DNA from: Pectinatus cerevisiiphilus
GTDB lineage: Bacteria; Bacillota; Negativicutes; Selenomonadales; Selenomonadaceae
Direction of reading: 5' to 3'
Assembly (NCBI RefSeq): GCF_004341685.1
Contig: NZ_SMAA01000011.1
Span: 1-64,000 of the forward strand
Length of the DNA stretch: 64,000 nt
Of the stretch, positions 37,010 to 45,750 are shown piece by piece. The number at the start of each line of letters is the position of its first letter. The stretch's first letter is position 1. The notes under the pieces are model-generated. The model did not search any database, was not told where the DNA came from, and was given only the letters and a program-made list of their open reading frames with translations. The position numbers and the translations under genes were made by a program.

Positions 37010-37658
37010 TCAGGAGCTTATACGGGAAAGCCTGAAAATCGTTTTAAATATGAACCCTGATATGGATGTCACCGCTACTGCCGAAAATGGCTATGAGGTG
37101 ATGGAGCTGCTAAAAAAAGACCAGCCTGACCTCATACTCATGGACGTTCGCATGCCCAGACTGGACGGTGTCCAATGTACCAATCTTATCAAGGAACGCT
37201 GGCCCAGTATAAAAATCATTATTCTCACTACTTTTGATGATGATGAATACATCTATAACGCATTGAAATTTGGTGCCAGCGGTTATCTTTTAAAAGGTGT
37301 TTCTGTCACAGAGCTGACCAATGCGGTACGCACTGTGATAAACGGCGGTGCCATGATCAACCCTAACCTGATAACCAAAGTAGTAAAAATGTTCTCTAAA
37401 ATAGCACAAAACAATTTTGCCGTCAAAGTTGAAGAAAATGGTACCAAAGACTTGACACGCACAGAGAAAAAGGTCGTCTGCCTCGTTGGCAGAGGTTTAT
37501 CAAACAGAGAAATTGCCGAAAAGTTAAATTTATCAGAAGGCACTGTCCGCAACAATCTCAGCTTTGTACTCAGCAAGCTCAACCTGCGTGACAGAACGCA
37601 GCTGGCAATTTGGGCTGTCCAAACCGGTATGAGCCACCAGCTTGATGCAGAAATATAA
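36984..37658 (+). CDS. NarL/LuxR-family response regulator
   Basis: 224 residues. In the receiver domain, IMIADDQELIRE gives the acidic pair, ILMDVRMPRLDGVQ the phospho-Asp (about 54), TTFDDDEYI and the Lys in GYLLKGVS. The C-terminal LuxR HTH is LTRTEKKVVCLVGRGLSNREIAEKLNLSEGTV. ATG 36984 is supported by GAGGAG and overlaps the kinase end by 26 bases. It probably activates the upstream PTS genes, but no DNA site can be assigned. Confidence 0.9.
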   Translation: MIKIMIADDQELIRESLKIVLNMNPDMDVTATAENGYEVMELLKKDQPDLILMDVRMPRLDGVQCTNLIKERWPSIKIIILTTFDDDEYIYNALKFGASGYLLKGVSVTELTNAVRTVINGGAMINPNLITKVVKMFSKIAQNNFAVKVEENGTKDLTRTEKKVVCLVGRGLSNREIAEKLNLSEGTVRNNLSFVLSKLNLRDRTQLAIWAVQTGMSHQLDAEI

Positions 37659-37668
37659 GGCGGTAAAA

Positions 37669-38997
37669 ATGGTTTTCAACATACAGCGACATAATTTAAA
37701 ATGGCTTTTATTCATTATCACTATCTGCATCATCTCCGCGGTCTTTTTTTATAATATACATACACCCAAGCCAGAGGAAACAACTATACGGCTGGGACTA
37801 TTTGCCGGCAGTAATTGGAACGTCCCGTCCGGTGAATCATATGCTGTAATAGACACAGCAATAAAAAATTTTGAAAACAGCCATCCCGGTGTAAAAATAA
37901 CATATGTCAGCGGTATAAGGAAGCAGGATTATGCCGAATGGCTTGCCGAAAGAATTCTTAATGGCGACGAACCCGACCTTTTCATGGTACTGGCTGACGA
38001 CTTCAACCTATATAGCAGCATGGGGATTTTGCAAAATCTTGACAGCATGGCAGAAAATGATTCTTCCTTCGACACTTCTGCCTATTATCAGGCTGCGCTC
38101 GATTATGGTAAATACAGACGTAAACAATACGCCCTGCCTTTTGAAAGTATGCCCACATTAATGTTCGTGAATAAGACCTTACTGGCAAAAGAAAATATTC
38201 CCATCCCCAAAGACAACTGGACATGGCAGGATTTCCTCGACATTTGCCGCCGTGTCACCAAAGATACTGACGGTGATGGTACGCCAGACCAATTCGGCTA
38301 TTACGATTATACCTGGCAGCAGGCTGCCGCCAGCAATGGTTTACAATTATTTCGCAACGATGGTAAATTCTCTTATTTTGCCGACAACAAAATGAATGAC
38401 ACCCTGAAATTTATGATCGAGTTAAAAAAGACCAACCTGGGATACACGGTCACAGCTAAGGATTTTGATATGGGAAAAGTAGCTTTCAGGCCATTTACCT
38501 TTGCCGAATACCGCACTTATAAACCATATCCTTGGCGCATCAAAAAATATTCTTCTTTCGAATGGGACTGTATTGAGATGCCTTCCGGGCCTTCCGGCAG
38601 GAATACTTCGGAGCTGGATACCTTATTGATAGGCATGAGCAGCCGCAGCAAACACAAAAGGATTACATGGGAATTTCTCAAGGAACTTTGCTATAGCAGC
38701 GAAACACAAAAACTCCTTCCCAGTCTGTCGCAAGGAGTTCCCGTGATAAAAGCCGCCGTAGAATCGAATGAAGCTAAGCAGGCTCTCCTCCAAGATGCTC
38801 CGGGAGAAGAAAAAATGAATCTTTCCATAATAAGTGACGTCATGCAAACAGCCGTCTCACCTCCCAAATTTAAAAAATATTCATTGGCTATGCTCATGGC
38901 TGACAGTGAAATAAAAAAAATTATTGATGGAACACTTCCTTTCAACAACGCCTTAAATAAGGTACAGAAACAAATAAATGACCTTTTGCAAAATTGA
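37669..38997 (+). CDS. Membrane-anchored extracellular solute-binding protein (family 1)
   Basis: About 442 residues. An N-terminal anchor helix (LLFIITICIISAVFFYNI) is followed by a MalE-like domain: FENSHPGVKITYVSG, DEPDLFMVLADDFNLYSSMG, FVNKTLLAKENIPIPKDNWTW and TKDTDGDGTPDQFGYYDY, a Ca-binding-like loop. No permease genes are present. ATG 37669 with AAGGCGG is preferred to an upstream TTG. It lies 10 bases after the response regulator, so it is part of the sensing unit and may be a second sugar receptor. Confidence 0.85.
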   Translation: MVFNIQRHNLKWLLFIITICIISAVFFYNIHTPKPEETTIRLGLFAGSNWNVPSGESYAVIDTAIKNFENSHPGVKITYVSGIRKQDYAEWLAERILNGDEPDLFMVLADDFNLYSSMGILQNLDSMAENDSSFDTSAYYQAALDYGKYRRKQYALPFESMPTLMFVNKTLLAKENIPIPKDNWTWQDFLDICRRVTKDTDGDGTPDQFGYYDYTWQQAAASNGLQLFRNDGKFSYFADNKMNDTLKFMIELKKTNLGYTVTAKDFDMGKVAFRPFTFAEYRTYKPYPWRIKKYSSFEWDCIEMPSGPSGRNTSELDTLLIGMSSRSKHKRITWEFLKELCYSSETQKLLPSLSQGVPVIKAAVESNEAKQALLQDAPGEEKMNLSIISDVMQTAVSPPKFKKYSLAMLMADSEIKKIIDGTLPFNNALNKVQKQINDLLQN

Positions 38998-39022
38998 TAT
39001 ACTACACAAAGGAGATGCCATT

Positions 39023-39826
39023 ATGCTGTTCAAAATAGTTTTTTCTGATATTGACGGAACTTTACTGAACTCACAACATGAACTGCTCCCTTCTACGTTA
39101 AAAGCCATCCACCGTCTCAGAGAAAAAAACATTCTGTTTGTGCCGATTTCAGCGCGTATGCCCAAGGCCATTGTTCCCATTTTAAAAGAGCTGGCAGTCA
39201 AAGCACCAATTATCAGCTACAATGGAGCTTTAATCCTTTCCGCTGAAAATGAACAACTCTTCAGTCAAAAGCCTGCCGAGCAAAACTGCCTGTCTATCCT
39301 TAAAGACATTCGTACCCAATGGCCGCAAATAGTTATCAATTATTATTGTGCTGATGACTGGTATGTGGAAGACCTGTCTGACCGTCTTGTCAAAGAAGAA
39401 GCAGCCATTACCGGTGTCACACCGCTTGAGGCTTCCTTCCAAGTACTTCTCAACTCAGGGAAGCTGCCGCATAAGCTGCTCTGCATGTGTCCACCGGCAA
39501 TTTGCCAGCAAATGGAAGATGTCCTCACACCATGTTATCCAGACTTCAATATAATTCGTTCATCACCAACTTTATTGGAAATAATTGACAAATCCGTCTC
39601 CAAAGCACATGCCGTCAAAAAATTTATGGAACTTTACAATATCCCTGCCTCCCAAGCGATTGCCTTCGGTGACAATTACAATGACCTTGATATGCTCTCC
39701 ACCGTCGGTATGGGCATTGCTATGGGAAATGCCCCGCTAAAAGTAAAAACTGCTGCCGCACAGATAACATCGTCGAACGATGCAGATGGAATATATAATG
39801 CCCTACGTGCTATTAAACTTTTATAG
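39023..39826 (+). CDS. Cof-type HAD-IIB sugar phosphatase
   Basis: 267 residues. The HAD motif I is FSDIDGTLLNSQHE (nucleophile and acid Asp), motif III Lys is in ISKAHAV-like DKSVSKAHAVKK, and motif IV is AFGDNYNDLDML. The cap region is type IIB. It dephosphorylates sugar phosphates or similar metabolites, and may act on the phosphorylated PTS product. ATG 39023 has AAAGGAG; the open frame extends back into the preceding gene. Confidence 0.9.
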   Translation: MLFKIVFSDIDGTLLNSQHELLPSTLKAIHRLREKNILFVPISARMPKAIVPILKELAVKAPIISYNGALILSAENEQLFSQKPAEQNCLSILKDIRTQWPQIVINYYCADDWYVEDLSDRLVKEEAAITGVTPLEASFQVLLNSGKLPHKLLCMCPPAICQQMEDVLTPCYPDFNIIRSSPTLLEIIDKSVSKAHAVKKFMELYNIPASQAIAFGDNYNDLDMLSTVGMGIAMGNAPLKVKTAAAQITSSNDADGIYNALRAIKLL

Positions 39827-39859
39827 TCTTGGCATAGTTATCCGGGTAAAGCGTTGAAA

Positions 39860-39888
39860 TTGACAAACATATAAAAACAACATATAAT
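39860..39888 (+). promoter_or_regulatory. Consensus promoter of greA-lysS
   Basis: TTGACA (39860-39865), 17 bases, TATAAT (39883-39888): perfect consensus. Start predicted near 39894. Confidence 0.8.
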
Positions 39889-39891
39889 TAG

Positions 39892-39921
39892 AAGGAGTGT
39901 CAAGGCAGCTTGACACTCCTT
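39892..39921 (+). promoter_or_regulatory. Hairpin at the very 5' end of the greA mRNA
   Basis: A 13-bp perfect stem (39892-39904 with 39909-39921) with loop GCAG starts at the predicted transcription start. The following T-content (TATCTTATT) is weak for a terminator. It may stabilise the 5' end or attenuate. A second small hairpin (ATCCGG, AAA, CCGGAT at 39951-39965) follows. Confidence 0.6.
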
Positions 39922-39994
39922 ATCTTATTGCTATTTGATAACATCTCGTAATCCGGAAACCGGATAAGATTTATTCATAAGGGAGAGCATAATT

Positions 39995-40471
39995 ATGGCA
40001 GAAAAGCGCAGCATCTTAACTGAAGAAGGTTTAAAAAAGATTGAGCAACAGCTTGAGAATTTAAAAAGCGTTAGGCGTATAGAAGTAGCTCAACGTATCA
40101 AACAAGCTATCGATTTTGGCGATATCAGCGAAAACTCTGAATACGACGATGCCAAAAATGAACAGGCCTTTATAGAAGGAGAAATTCTCCGTTTAGAAAA
40201 AGTACTCCGTGAAAGCGATGTTATCCATAAAACGCAGGGTGATGGCAGCGGAATTATCCACCTTGGCAATAAAGTGGTCATTTGCGACCTTGAATATGGA
40301 GAAAATGAATCCTACACCATTGTAGGGTCCGCTGAAGCAGATGTCATGGAAGGTAAAATTTCTAATGAATCACCTGTCGGTGCAGCTATTCTCGGCCACA
40401 AAATAGGGGATATCGTTGATGTTAACGTGCCCGCCGGCGTACTAAAATATAAGATAGTTGAAGTAAAATAA
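39995..40471 (+). CDS. greA: Transcription elongation factor GreA
   Basis: 158 residues, usual length. The N-terminal coiled coil (LTEEGLKKIEQQLENLKSVR, GDISENSEYDDAKNEQAFIE with the acidic tip D and E residues) enters the RNA polymerase secondary channel to stimulate cleavage of backtracked RNA. The C-terminal FKBP-like domain ends GHKIGDIVDVNVPAGVLKYK. It shares a transcript with lysS, a common Firmicutes pairing. GGGAGAG lies before the ATG. Confidence 0.95.
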   Translation: MAEKRSILTEEGLKKIEQQLENLKSVRRIEVAQRIKQAIDFGDISENSEYDDAKNEQAFIEGEILRLEKVLRESDVIHKTQGDGSGIIHLGNKVVICDLEYGENESYTIVGSAEADVMEGKISNESPVGAAILGHKIGDIVDVNVPAGVLKYKIVEVK

Positions 40472-40486
40472 ACTGGAGGATATAAA

Positions 40487-41977
40487 TTGGCTAAACAGCA
40501 TACACCAGAAACTCAGCAGGACCTAAATGAACTCATAAAAGTGCGCCGCGACAAAATGCAGGCGTTCGCCGACAAGGGCATAGAACCCTTCGGCCGCAAT
40601 TATTCCATTACACATCATGCACAGGATATTCTAGACAATTTTGAAGCACTCTCAGAAAAGAGTGTACGCATTGCCGGCCGTCTTACCGCTATCCGCGGAC
40701 ATGGCAAAGCCAGCTTTGCTGTACTTGCTGATATTACAGGCACAATTCAAATATATTTCAAACTCGACATTATCGGCGAAGAACAATACGCTAATTTCAA
40801 GCTGCTCGATATTGGTGACATCATTGGTCTGGAAGGCATTGTCTTCAAAACGCATCGTGGCGAAATTACAGTAAGAGTGACTTCTTTCACTATAGAAGCC
40901 AAATCACTCCGTCCACTGCCAGAAAAATTTCACGGTCTAAAAGACATTGAAACACGTTATCGCCAACGTTACCTTGACCTTATCGTAAATCCCGATGTAA
41001 AAACCACGTTTATCCGCCGCACAAAAATCATTCAGGCAGTACGTCGCTTTCTCGACAACAGACACTTCCTTGAAGTAGAAACACCTGTTATGAGTCCAAT
41101 TGCCGGCGGCGCTAACGCCCGCCCTTTCATTACGCACCATAATGCCTTAGATATGGACATGTATCTTCGTATCGCAACCGAATTATATCTGAAACGTCTT
41201 GTTGTCGGCGGACTCGAACGAGTCTACGAAATCGGCCGCATATTCAGGAATGAAGGTGTCGATAACCGCCATAACCCTGAATTTACAACCGTTGAAACAT
41301 ATCAGGCTTTTGCTGATTATAATGAAGTAATGGACATGACTGAAGCATTACTGGCGCAGGTTACAAAAGAAGTACTTGGTACAACTACCATTACATATCA
41401 AGGCGTCAATATAGACATGGGCAGTATCCGCCGCATCACGATGATTGACGCAGTCAAAGAAGCTACGGGCAAAGATTTTTCAACAGTTACTACTATTGAA
41501 GAAGCACGTTCACTCGCTGATGAATTAAAAGTTCCTTACGAACAGCATCATGGTATCGGTGAAATAATGTATCAGATCTTTGACGAAAAAGTTGAAGAAA
41601 CACTTATGCAGCCTACTTTTGTCATTCAATACCCGACTGCTGTATCACCTCTTTCCAAACGCAATAAAGAAAACCCTGATTTTGTTGACCGCTTTGAATT
41701 ATTTATCTATGGGCGCGAACTCGCCAATGGATTTTCCGAATTGAACGATCCAATTGACCAAAAACAACGTTTTATTGACCAACAAAAACAGCGCGAACAT
41801 GGCGATGATGAAGCCCATATGATGGATGAAGACTTCATCACGGCTCTCGAATATGGTCTGCCTCCTACAGGCGGGCTGGGAATTGGCATTGACCGTTTGG
41901 TAATGCTGCTCACAGACAGCCCTTCAATCCGTGACGTCATTTTATTCCCGCATATGAAAAATAAACCGACAGAATAA
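40487..41977 (+). CDS. lysS: Lysyl-tRNA synthetase, class II
   Basis: 496 residues. It has an OB-fold anticodon domain ([22 protein letters not shown]) and then the class II core: motif 1 [21 protein letters not shown], motif 2 [18 protein letters not shown] and motif 3 [21 protein letters not shown]. The start codon is TTG 40487, fixed by GGAGG nine bases upstream and by alignment of the N-terminus ([12 protein letters not shown]). It lies 15 bases after greA. Confidence 0.96.
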   Translation: MAKQHTPETQQDLNELIKVRRDKMQAFADKGIEPFGRNYSITHHAQDILDNFEALSEKSVRIAGRLTAIRGHGKASFAVLADITGTIQIYFKLDIIGEEQYANFKLLDIGDIIGLEGIVFKTHRGEITVRVTSFTIEAKSLRPLPEKFHGLKDIETRYRQRYLDLIVNPDVKTTFIRRTKIIQAVRRFLDNRHFLEVETPVMSPIAGGANARPFITHHNALDMDMYLRIATELYLKRLVVGGLERVYEIGRIFRNEGVDNRHNPEFTTVETYQAFADYNEVMDMTEALLAQVTKEVLGTTTITYQGVNIDMGSIRRITMIDAVKEATGKDFSTVTTIEEARSLADELKVPYEQHHGIGEIMYQIFDEKVEETLMQPTFVIQYPTAVSPLSKRNKENPDFVDRFELFIYGRELANGFSELNDPIDQKQRFIDQQKQREHGDDEAHMMDEDFITALEYGLPPTGGLGIGIDRLVMLLTDSPSIRDVILFPHMKNKPTE

Positions 41978-41983
41978 GAAAAA

Positions 41984-42043
41984 AGCTGTAGCAATGATGA
42001 ATGCGCTCTCTAACATATTCCCGCGTTATCATCTGCTACAGCT
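41984..42043. terminator. Bidirectional terminator
   Basis: AGCTGTAGCA (41984-41993) pairs with 42034-42043, extended by ATGAT/ATCAT, with A-run before and T-run after, between convergent lysS and a secreted-protein gene. Confidence 0.75.
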
Positions 42044-42047
42044 CTTT

Positions 42048-42647
42048 TTATTGCACATACTGTTTCAAATTTGCTTTATCCAACAACCGATCCATTACTT
42101 CTTGTGTCAACGCATTTGCCGTTCCCTGTAATGAATAAGTGTCATTATAAAATCTTTGCCCACTATAACTAGTATATTTGTCAGTCCTACGATCATAAAC
42201 AAAAAGTTTTAGGCCAACATGGCTCATCAAATAAGGGCCATCATCAAAAAGATATACTACATCTTGTCTCATAAAATCTATCTTAACGCCAATCAAAATA
42301 TCGGCATCCTCTTCTGCGGCCAACTGTGCCAAACCTTCCTTACTTGTCACGTCAATGCCTGCGTTCATCATCTTTCCCACCGTTGCCGAAGTTTTATCCA
42401 TATCAATATATTCAATCCGTTGTAAAACACCATTTAATGGTACATGCACCGACTCACCAAGTCTTTTATAAATATAATTGCCACTATCTGGATACCCTTT
42501 AAAACTACCAATGATTGGCATGACTGCTAATTTAACGGGAACGTTCGTTTCCTGTGCACTTAAATTCTCTTCTGCCGCTGCCGTTCCTCCCCAAAACATG
42601 AATAAAAATAGCATTAGCACACATACATTAGAGATATTTTTCCTCAT
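42048..42647 (-). CDS. Secreted hypothetical protein
   Basis: 199 residues. A clear signal peptide (basic start MRKNISNV, hydrophobic core, cleavage near GGTAAAEE) is followed by a periplasmic domain that begins VKLAVMPIIGSFKGYPDSG. It contains GLAQLAAEEDADILIGVKIDF, a pattern seen in envelope proteins of the LpoB/GNA1162-like alpha/beta fold. That resemblance is weak and no family is assigned. The start lacks a strong ribosome site. Confidence 0.65.
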   Translation of the reverse strand: MRKNISNVCVLMLFLFMFWGGTAAAEENLSAQETNVPVKLAVMPIIGSFKGYPDSGNYIYKRLGESVHVPLNGVLQRIEYIDMDKTSATVGKMMNAGIDVTSKEGLAQLAAEEDADILIGVKIDFMRQDVVYLFDDGPYLMSHVGLKLFVYDRRTDKYTSYSGQRFYNDTYSLQGTANALTQEVMDRLLDKANLKQYVQ

Positions 42648-42719
42648 GGTCTAGTCTGCCTCCTGCCCATAAAAACATCATTGGGCAATTTAATTAAATA
42701 ACTTTTTTCCAAAAAGGTA

Positions 42720-42748
42720 TTGCAATATCATACTCTATATGGTATTAT
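42720..42748 (+). promoter_or_regulatory. Promoter of the tRNA array
   Basis: TTGCAA (42720-42725), 17 bases, TATTAT (42743-42748), about 80 bases before the first tRNA. Confidence 0.6.
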
Positions 42749-42827
42749 AATACCCGTTGCTGATGCTGACCTCGTATCCACATAAATCGACTAAAGTTGA
42801 TTTTCTGAGGCAAGTATACAGTGTAAT

Positions 42828-42902
42828 GGCGCCTTCGTCAAGCGGTTAAGACACCGCCCTTTCACGGCGGGTTCATGGGTCCGAATCCCATAGGCGTCAC
42901 CA
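42828..42902 (+). tRNA. tRNA-Glu (TTC)
   Basis: Cloverleaf with acceptor GGCGCCT/AGGCGTC, anticodon TTC in the loop CTTTCAC, T-loop GGTCCGAATCC, encoded CCA. Confidence 0.93.
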
Positions 42903-42908
42903 TTTTAT

Positions 42909-42984
42909 GGGCGATTAGCTCAGCTGGGAGAGCGCTTGCCTTACAAGCAAGATGTCAGCAGTTCGATCCTGTTATCGCCCACCA
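42909..42984 (+). tRNA. tRNA-Val (TAC)
   Basis: Acceptor GGGCGAT/ATCGCCC, anticodon TAC in CTTACAA, T-arm with GTTCGATCC, encoded CCA. Confidence 0.95.
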
Positions 42985-42992
42985 AAATAAAT

Positions 42993-43069
42993 GGCCCGGT
43001 AGTTTAGTTGGTTAGAATGCCGCCCTGTCACGGCGGAGGTCAGGGGTTCAACTCCCCTTCGGGTCGCCA
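42993..43069 (+). tRNA. tRNA-Asp (GTC)
   Basis: Acceptor GGCCCGG/TCGGGTC, anticodon GTC in CTGTCAC, T-arm with GTTCAACTC, encoded CCA. Confidence 0.94.
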
Positions 43070-43118
43070 TTTTGTTATCCCCATCAAGCCAAAAGTTTGA
43101 TGTAGATATATATGTGAT

Positions 43119-43194
43119 GCCTCGGTAGCTCAGTCGGTAGAGCAGGGGACTGAAAATCCCCGTGTCAGTGGTTCGATTCCGCTCTGAGGCACCA
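43119..43194 (+). tRNA. tRNA-Phe (GAA)
   Basis: Acceptor GCCTCGG/CTGAGGC, anticodon GAA in CTGAAAA, T-arm with GTTCGATTC, encoded CCA. Confidence 0.95.
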
Positions 43195-43248
43195 TCTTTT
43201 CTTTTTTATTTTTTTAATTACACAAGGCTTTGGTATCTGTTTTTATAT

Positions 43249-43322
43249 GCGGGTGTAGCTCAATGGTAGAGCGTTAGCCTTCCAAGCTAGTTACGTGGGT
43301 TCGATTCCCATCACCCGCTCCA
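43249..43322 (+). tRNA. tRNA-Gly (TCC)
   Basis: Acceptor GCGGGTG/CACCCGC, anticodon TCC in CTTCCAA, T-arm with GTTCGATTC, encoded CCA. Confidence 0.94.
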
Positions 43323-43336
43323 TAATAAAGATATTC

Positions 43337-43425
43337 GCCGGGGTGGCGGAACTGGCAGACGCACGGGACTTAAAATCCCGCGGATAGAAATATCCGTACC
43401 GGTTCGATTCCGGTCCTCGGCACCA
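43337..43425 (+). tRNA. tRNA-Leu (TAA)
   Basis: Long variable arm; acceptor GCCGGGG paired with CCTCGGC; anticodon TAA in CTTAAAA; T-arm with GTTCGATTC; encoded CCA. Confidence 0.94.
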
Positions 43426-43440
43426 TCTTTTTTTTTACAT

Positions 43441-43526
43441 GCGGCCGTGGCGAAACGGCAGACGCGCTAGCTTCAGGAGCTAGTGGGGGAAACTCCATGG
43501 TGGTTCAAATCCACTCGGCCGCACCA
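43441..43526 (+). tRNA. tRNA-Leu (CAG)
   Basis: Long variable arm; acceptor GCGGCCG/CGGCCGC; anticodon CAG in the loop TTCAGGA; T-arm with GTTCAAATC; encoded CCA. Confidence 0.94.
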
Positions 43527-43561
43527 TTGCCTTATGCCCTTTTTATCTTTACTTTCACAAT

Positions 43562-43647
43562 GCGGTCGTGGCGGAATTGGCAGACGCGCTACTTTGAGGG
43601 GGTAGTGATCACAAGTCATATGGGTTCAAGTCCCATCGACCGCACCA
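43562..43647 (+). tRNA. tRNA-Leu (GAG)
   Basis: Long variable arm; acceptor GCGGTCG/CGACCGC; anticodon GAG in TTGAGGG; T-arm with GTTCAAGTC; encoded CCA. Confidence 0.93.
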
Positions 43648-43660
43648 TACCGAATATAAG

Positions 43661-43687
43661 CTGAAATCTTTTGATTTCGGTTTTTTT
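43661..43687 (+). terminator. Terminator of the tRNA array
   Basis: CTGAAATC, TTTT, GATTTCGG, then seven T residues. Confidence 0.85.
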
Positions 43688-43786
43688 GTATCTATTTATC
43701 TTTATATCAACCAATCATTGCAAAATTAATATCAATATAATAAAATATAGGAAGTCAGAGAAATATATTATTGGGGAGGATTTATT

Positions 43787-43948
43787 ATGAAAAAATGGGT
43801 TTGTTCTGTTTGTGGCTGGATTTATGATGAAGAAAAGGGAGATCCTGATTACGATTTAGCACCGGGCGTTCCTTTTGCTGATTTACCGGATGATTTTGTC
43901 TGCCCAGTATGCGGCGTAGGTAAAGATCAATTTGAAGAAGAACAATAA
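43787..43948 (+). CDS. Rubredoxin
   Basis: 53 residues, the usual size. Two CxxC knuckles bind one iron: [17 protein letters not shown] and [15 protein letters not shown], with the conserved [12 protein letters not shown] between. It is a cytosolic electron carrier typical of anaerobes, often serving peroxide and oxygen detoxification. GGGGAGG nine bases before the ATG fixes the start. It is a single gene between the tRNA array and a terminator. Confidence 0.96.
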   Translation: MKKWVCSVCGWIYDEEKGDPDYDLAPGVPFADLPDDFVCPVCGVGKDQFEEEQ

Positions 43949-43982
43949 CTGCTAAACAGCACGAAATATTAGTCTTCATACC

Positions 43983-44021
43983 AGCACCTAAAGTGATCAA
44001 TTACACTCTAGGTGCTTTTTT
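43983..44021 (+). terminator. Terminator of the rubredoxin gene
   Basis: AGCACCTA pairs with TAGGTGCT, with inner GTG/CAC, followed by six T residues. Confidence 0.85.
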
Positions 44022-44110
44022 AACAAACCACGCCTACAAATCATTTTATTTTTAAAATCTTTGTGCTATAATCAAAATGTGTATTAAAAATCTGTGAGGT
44101 GAACGCTGAA

Positions 44111-44401
44111 ATGGCAATACAAGTAAAGAATTGCATGGAGGATTTCGTAATTGATTTGGTCAAACAGGTCATTAAATCTTATCCCGACATCTGCACATGT
44201 GATCAATGCATTAACGATATTGTGACTTGGTCCTTGAATCATTTACCAGCTCGCTATGTTAACACTAATATTGGTGACGCGTATACCAGATTAGATATTT
44301 ACAAACAGGAACATTATACCGATATAATAAAAATAGTAGTGCAAGCAGTAGAAGTCGTCAGTAAAAACCCACATCATACAAAAAAAGATAAGCAGGAATG
44401 A
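44111..44401 (+). CDS. ComFB-family protein
   Basis: 96 residues. KNCMEDFVIDLVKQVI, the CTCDQC metal-like motif (about 30-35) and DIVTWSLNHLPARYVNTNIGDA match late-competence protein ComFB. Its biochemical role is not settled; relatives bind cyclic dinucleotides or zinc. GAGGTG supports ATG 44111 over the upstream GTG. It lies seven bases before nth, in one unit. Confidence 0.8.
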   Translation: MAIQVKNCMEDFVIDLVKQVIKSYPDICTCDQCINDIVTWSLNHLPARYVNTNIGDAYTRLDIYKQEHYTDIIKIVVQAVEVVSKNPHHTKKDKQE

Positions 44402-44407
44402 TATCAT

Positions 44408-45052
44408 ATGCGGATTACGCAAAAAATAAAAGCAGAGATGCTGTCCCGTTTGGAAAAAACTTATCACGGTGCAAAATCAGCTTTAAACTTTTCCAATCCT
44501 TTCGAATTATTAGTGGCTGTAATCTTATCAGCGCAATGTACCGATGTGCGTGTTAACGTAACCACACAACGCTTATTTAAAAAAGCGGCAACACCTGATA
44601 AAATTCTACAGCTCGGTCTTGCCGGACTGGAAGAAGAAATTCGCGATTGCGGACTATTTCGTAATAAAGCAAAAAACATCTACAAGACATGTCATATACT
44701 CTGTGAAAAATACAACGGCCAAGTTCCCAATGATTATGATGCCTTACTATCATTGCCTGGTGTTGGCAGAAAAACCGCCAACGTTGTTTCCAGCATAGCA
44801 TTCGGCAGACCAGCGATTGCTGTTGATACCCATGTATTTCGCGTATCAAACCGGTTAAAGCTGGCTGTAGGCACTACTCCCGATGAAGTGGAAAGTAAGC
44901 TGCAAAAAGCTATTCCCAAGGAAAAATGGTCTGAAGCACATCATTGGCTTATATGGCACGGCAGAAAAATCTGTAAGGCACGCCAACCGCTATGCGCAGA
45001 ATGCCCGCTCAACGATTTATGTCCGTCTGCCTTACTCACGGATGCGTCATAA
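44408..45052 (+). CDS. nth: Endonuclease III (DNA glycosylase/AP lyase)
   Basis: 214 residues. The helix-hairpin-helix LLSLPGVGRKTANVVSSIAFG includes the catalytic Lys; the catalytic Asp is in AVDTHVFRVSNRL. The [4Fe-4S] cysteines are CKARQPLCAECPLNDLC. It removes oxidised pyrimidines and nicks the abasic site. AGGAATG lies before the ATG. Confidence 0.96.
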   Translation: MRITQKIKAEMLSRLEKTYHGAKSALNFSNPFELLVAVILSAQCTDVRVNVTTQRLFKKAATPDKILQLGLAGLEEEIRDCGLFRNKAKNIYKTCHILCEKYNGQVPNDYDALLSLPGVGRKTANVVSSIAFGRPAIAVDTHVFRVSNRLKLAVGTTPDEVESKLQKAIPKEKWSEAHHWLIWHGRKICKARQPLCAECPLNDLCPSALLTDAS

Positions 45053-45077
45053 TCCCTTCTGCTTAGACAAGGAAAGA

Positions 45078-45545
45078 GTGATTCCTATTATTTACCGTAA
45101 TGCTATATTACCTGACGTTGAATCTATCCACCGCTTAGTTTATGACTATGCACAGGACGGACTTATGCTGGCGCGCTCCCGCAACCAGTTGTACGAAACT
45201 ATCCGTGATATGATTGTTGCCGAAGAAGACGGTCATATAGTAGGAGTAGGCGGCCTGCATGTCGTCTGGGACGCCATAGCTGAAATAAGGACACTTGCCG
45301 TAGCAAAAAGTGCCACGCGAAAACATATAGGTTCTGAAATAGTTTTACGCCTTATCGCGGATGGCAGAAAGCTTGGCATTGAGACCTTTTTCACCTTGAC
45401 TTATCAGCCTGAGTTCTTTTCTTCACTGGGCTTTAGAGAAGTCACCAAAGATAAGCTGCCGCAAAAGATATGGAAAGAATGTATTGATTGTCCCAAATTC
45501 CCAAACTGCGATGAAATCGCTATGATACTTATGAACAAAAAATAA
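45078..45545 (+). CDS. GNAT acetyltransferase (ArgA-like N-acetyltransferase)
   Basis: About 155 residues. DVESIHRLVYDYAQDGLMLARS and IVGVGGLHVVWDAIAEIRTLAV, then the acetyl-CoA loop (ATRKHIGSEIVLRLIADGRKLG) and YQPEFFSSLGF are typical of short N-acetylglutamate-synthase-like GNATs. The C-terminus has a CIDCPKFPNC cysteine cluster, common in this subgroup. GTG 45078 is preferred (AAGGAAAG before it); ATG 45042 would overlap the nth stop. It probably acetylates an amino acid; participation in arginine synthesis is plausible but not shown. Confidence 0.82.
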   Translation: MIPIIYRNAILPDVESIHRLVYDYAQDGLMLARSRNQLYETIRDMIVAEEDGHIVGVGGLHVVWDAIAEIRTLAVAKSATRKHIGSEIVLRLIADGRKLGIETFFTLTYQPEFFSSLGFREVTKDKLPQKIWKECIDCPKFPNCDEIAMILMNKK

Positions 45546-45681
45546 TTTACCATTACTTAATAAATAACCTCGTACTCCTAAGCTATATCTATATAACCTG
45601 GAATACGAGGTCTTTCGTTTTTATTATTATGGGCATCTATATATTATAATATTATTTATAAATTAGAGAATTTTTTTAATC

Positions 45682-45710
45682 TTTACACTGCTTACAATAT
45701 ATGTTATCAT
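45682..45710 (+). promoter_or_regulatory. Promoter of the BglG-type antiterminator gene
   Basis: TTTACA (45682-45687), 17 bases, TATCAT (45705-45710). Start predicted near 45717, a few bases before the RAT-like site. Confidence 0.6.
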
Positions 45711-45723
45711 AACTCTATTAAGC

Positions 45724-45750
45724 GGGTGGTGACATTTAGTTGGCCAAACC
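45724..45750 (+). promoter_or_regulatory. RAT-like antiterminator-binding RNA site
   Basis: GGGTGGTGAC, five bases, then GTTGGCCAAACC. This follows the ribonucleic antiterminator pattern of BglG/SacY/LicT targets (GG-TTGTGAC ... GGCAAAACC). Its last bases overlap the next hairpin. Confidence 0.6.

Noticed and set aside
34692-38997. ABC sugar importer suggested by two solute-binding proteins
   Set aside because: No permease or ATPase gene is present; the context is a two-component system, so a sensing role fits better.
42828-43647. CRISPR-like repetition in the tRNA region
   Set aside because: The repeated motifs are the shared T-arm and CCA ends of eight tRNA genes; no regularly spaced direct repeats anywhere in the window.
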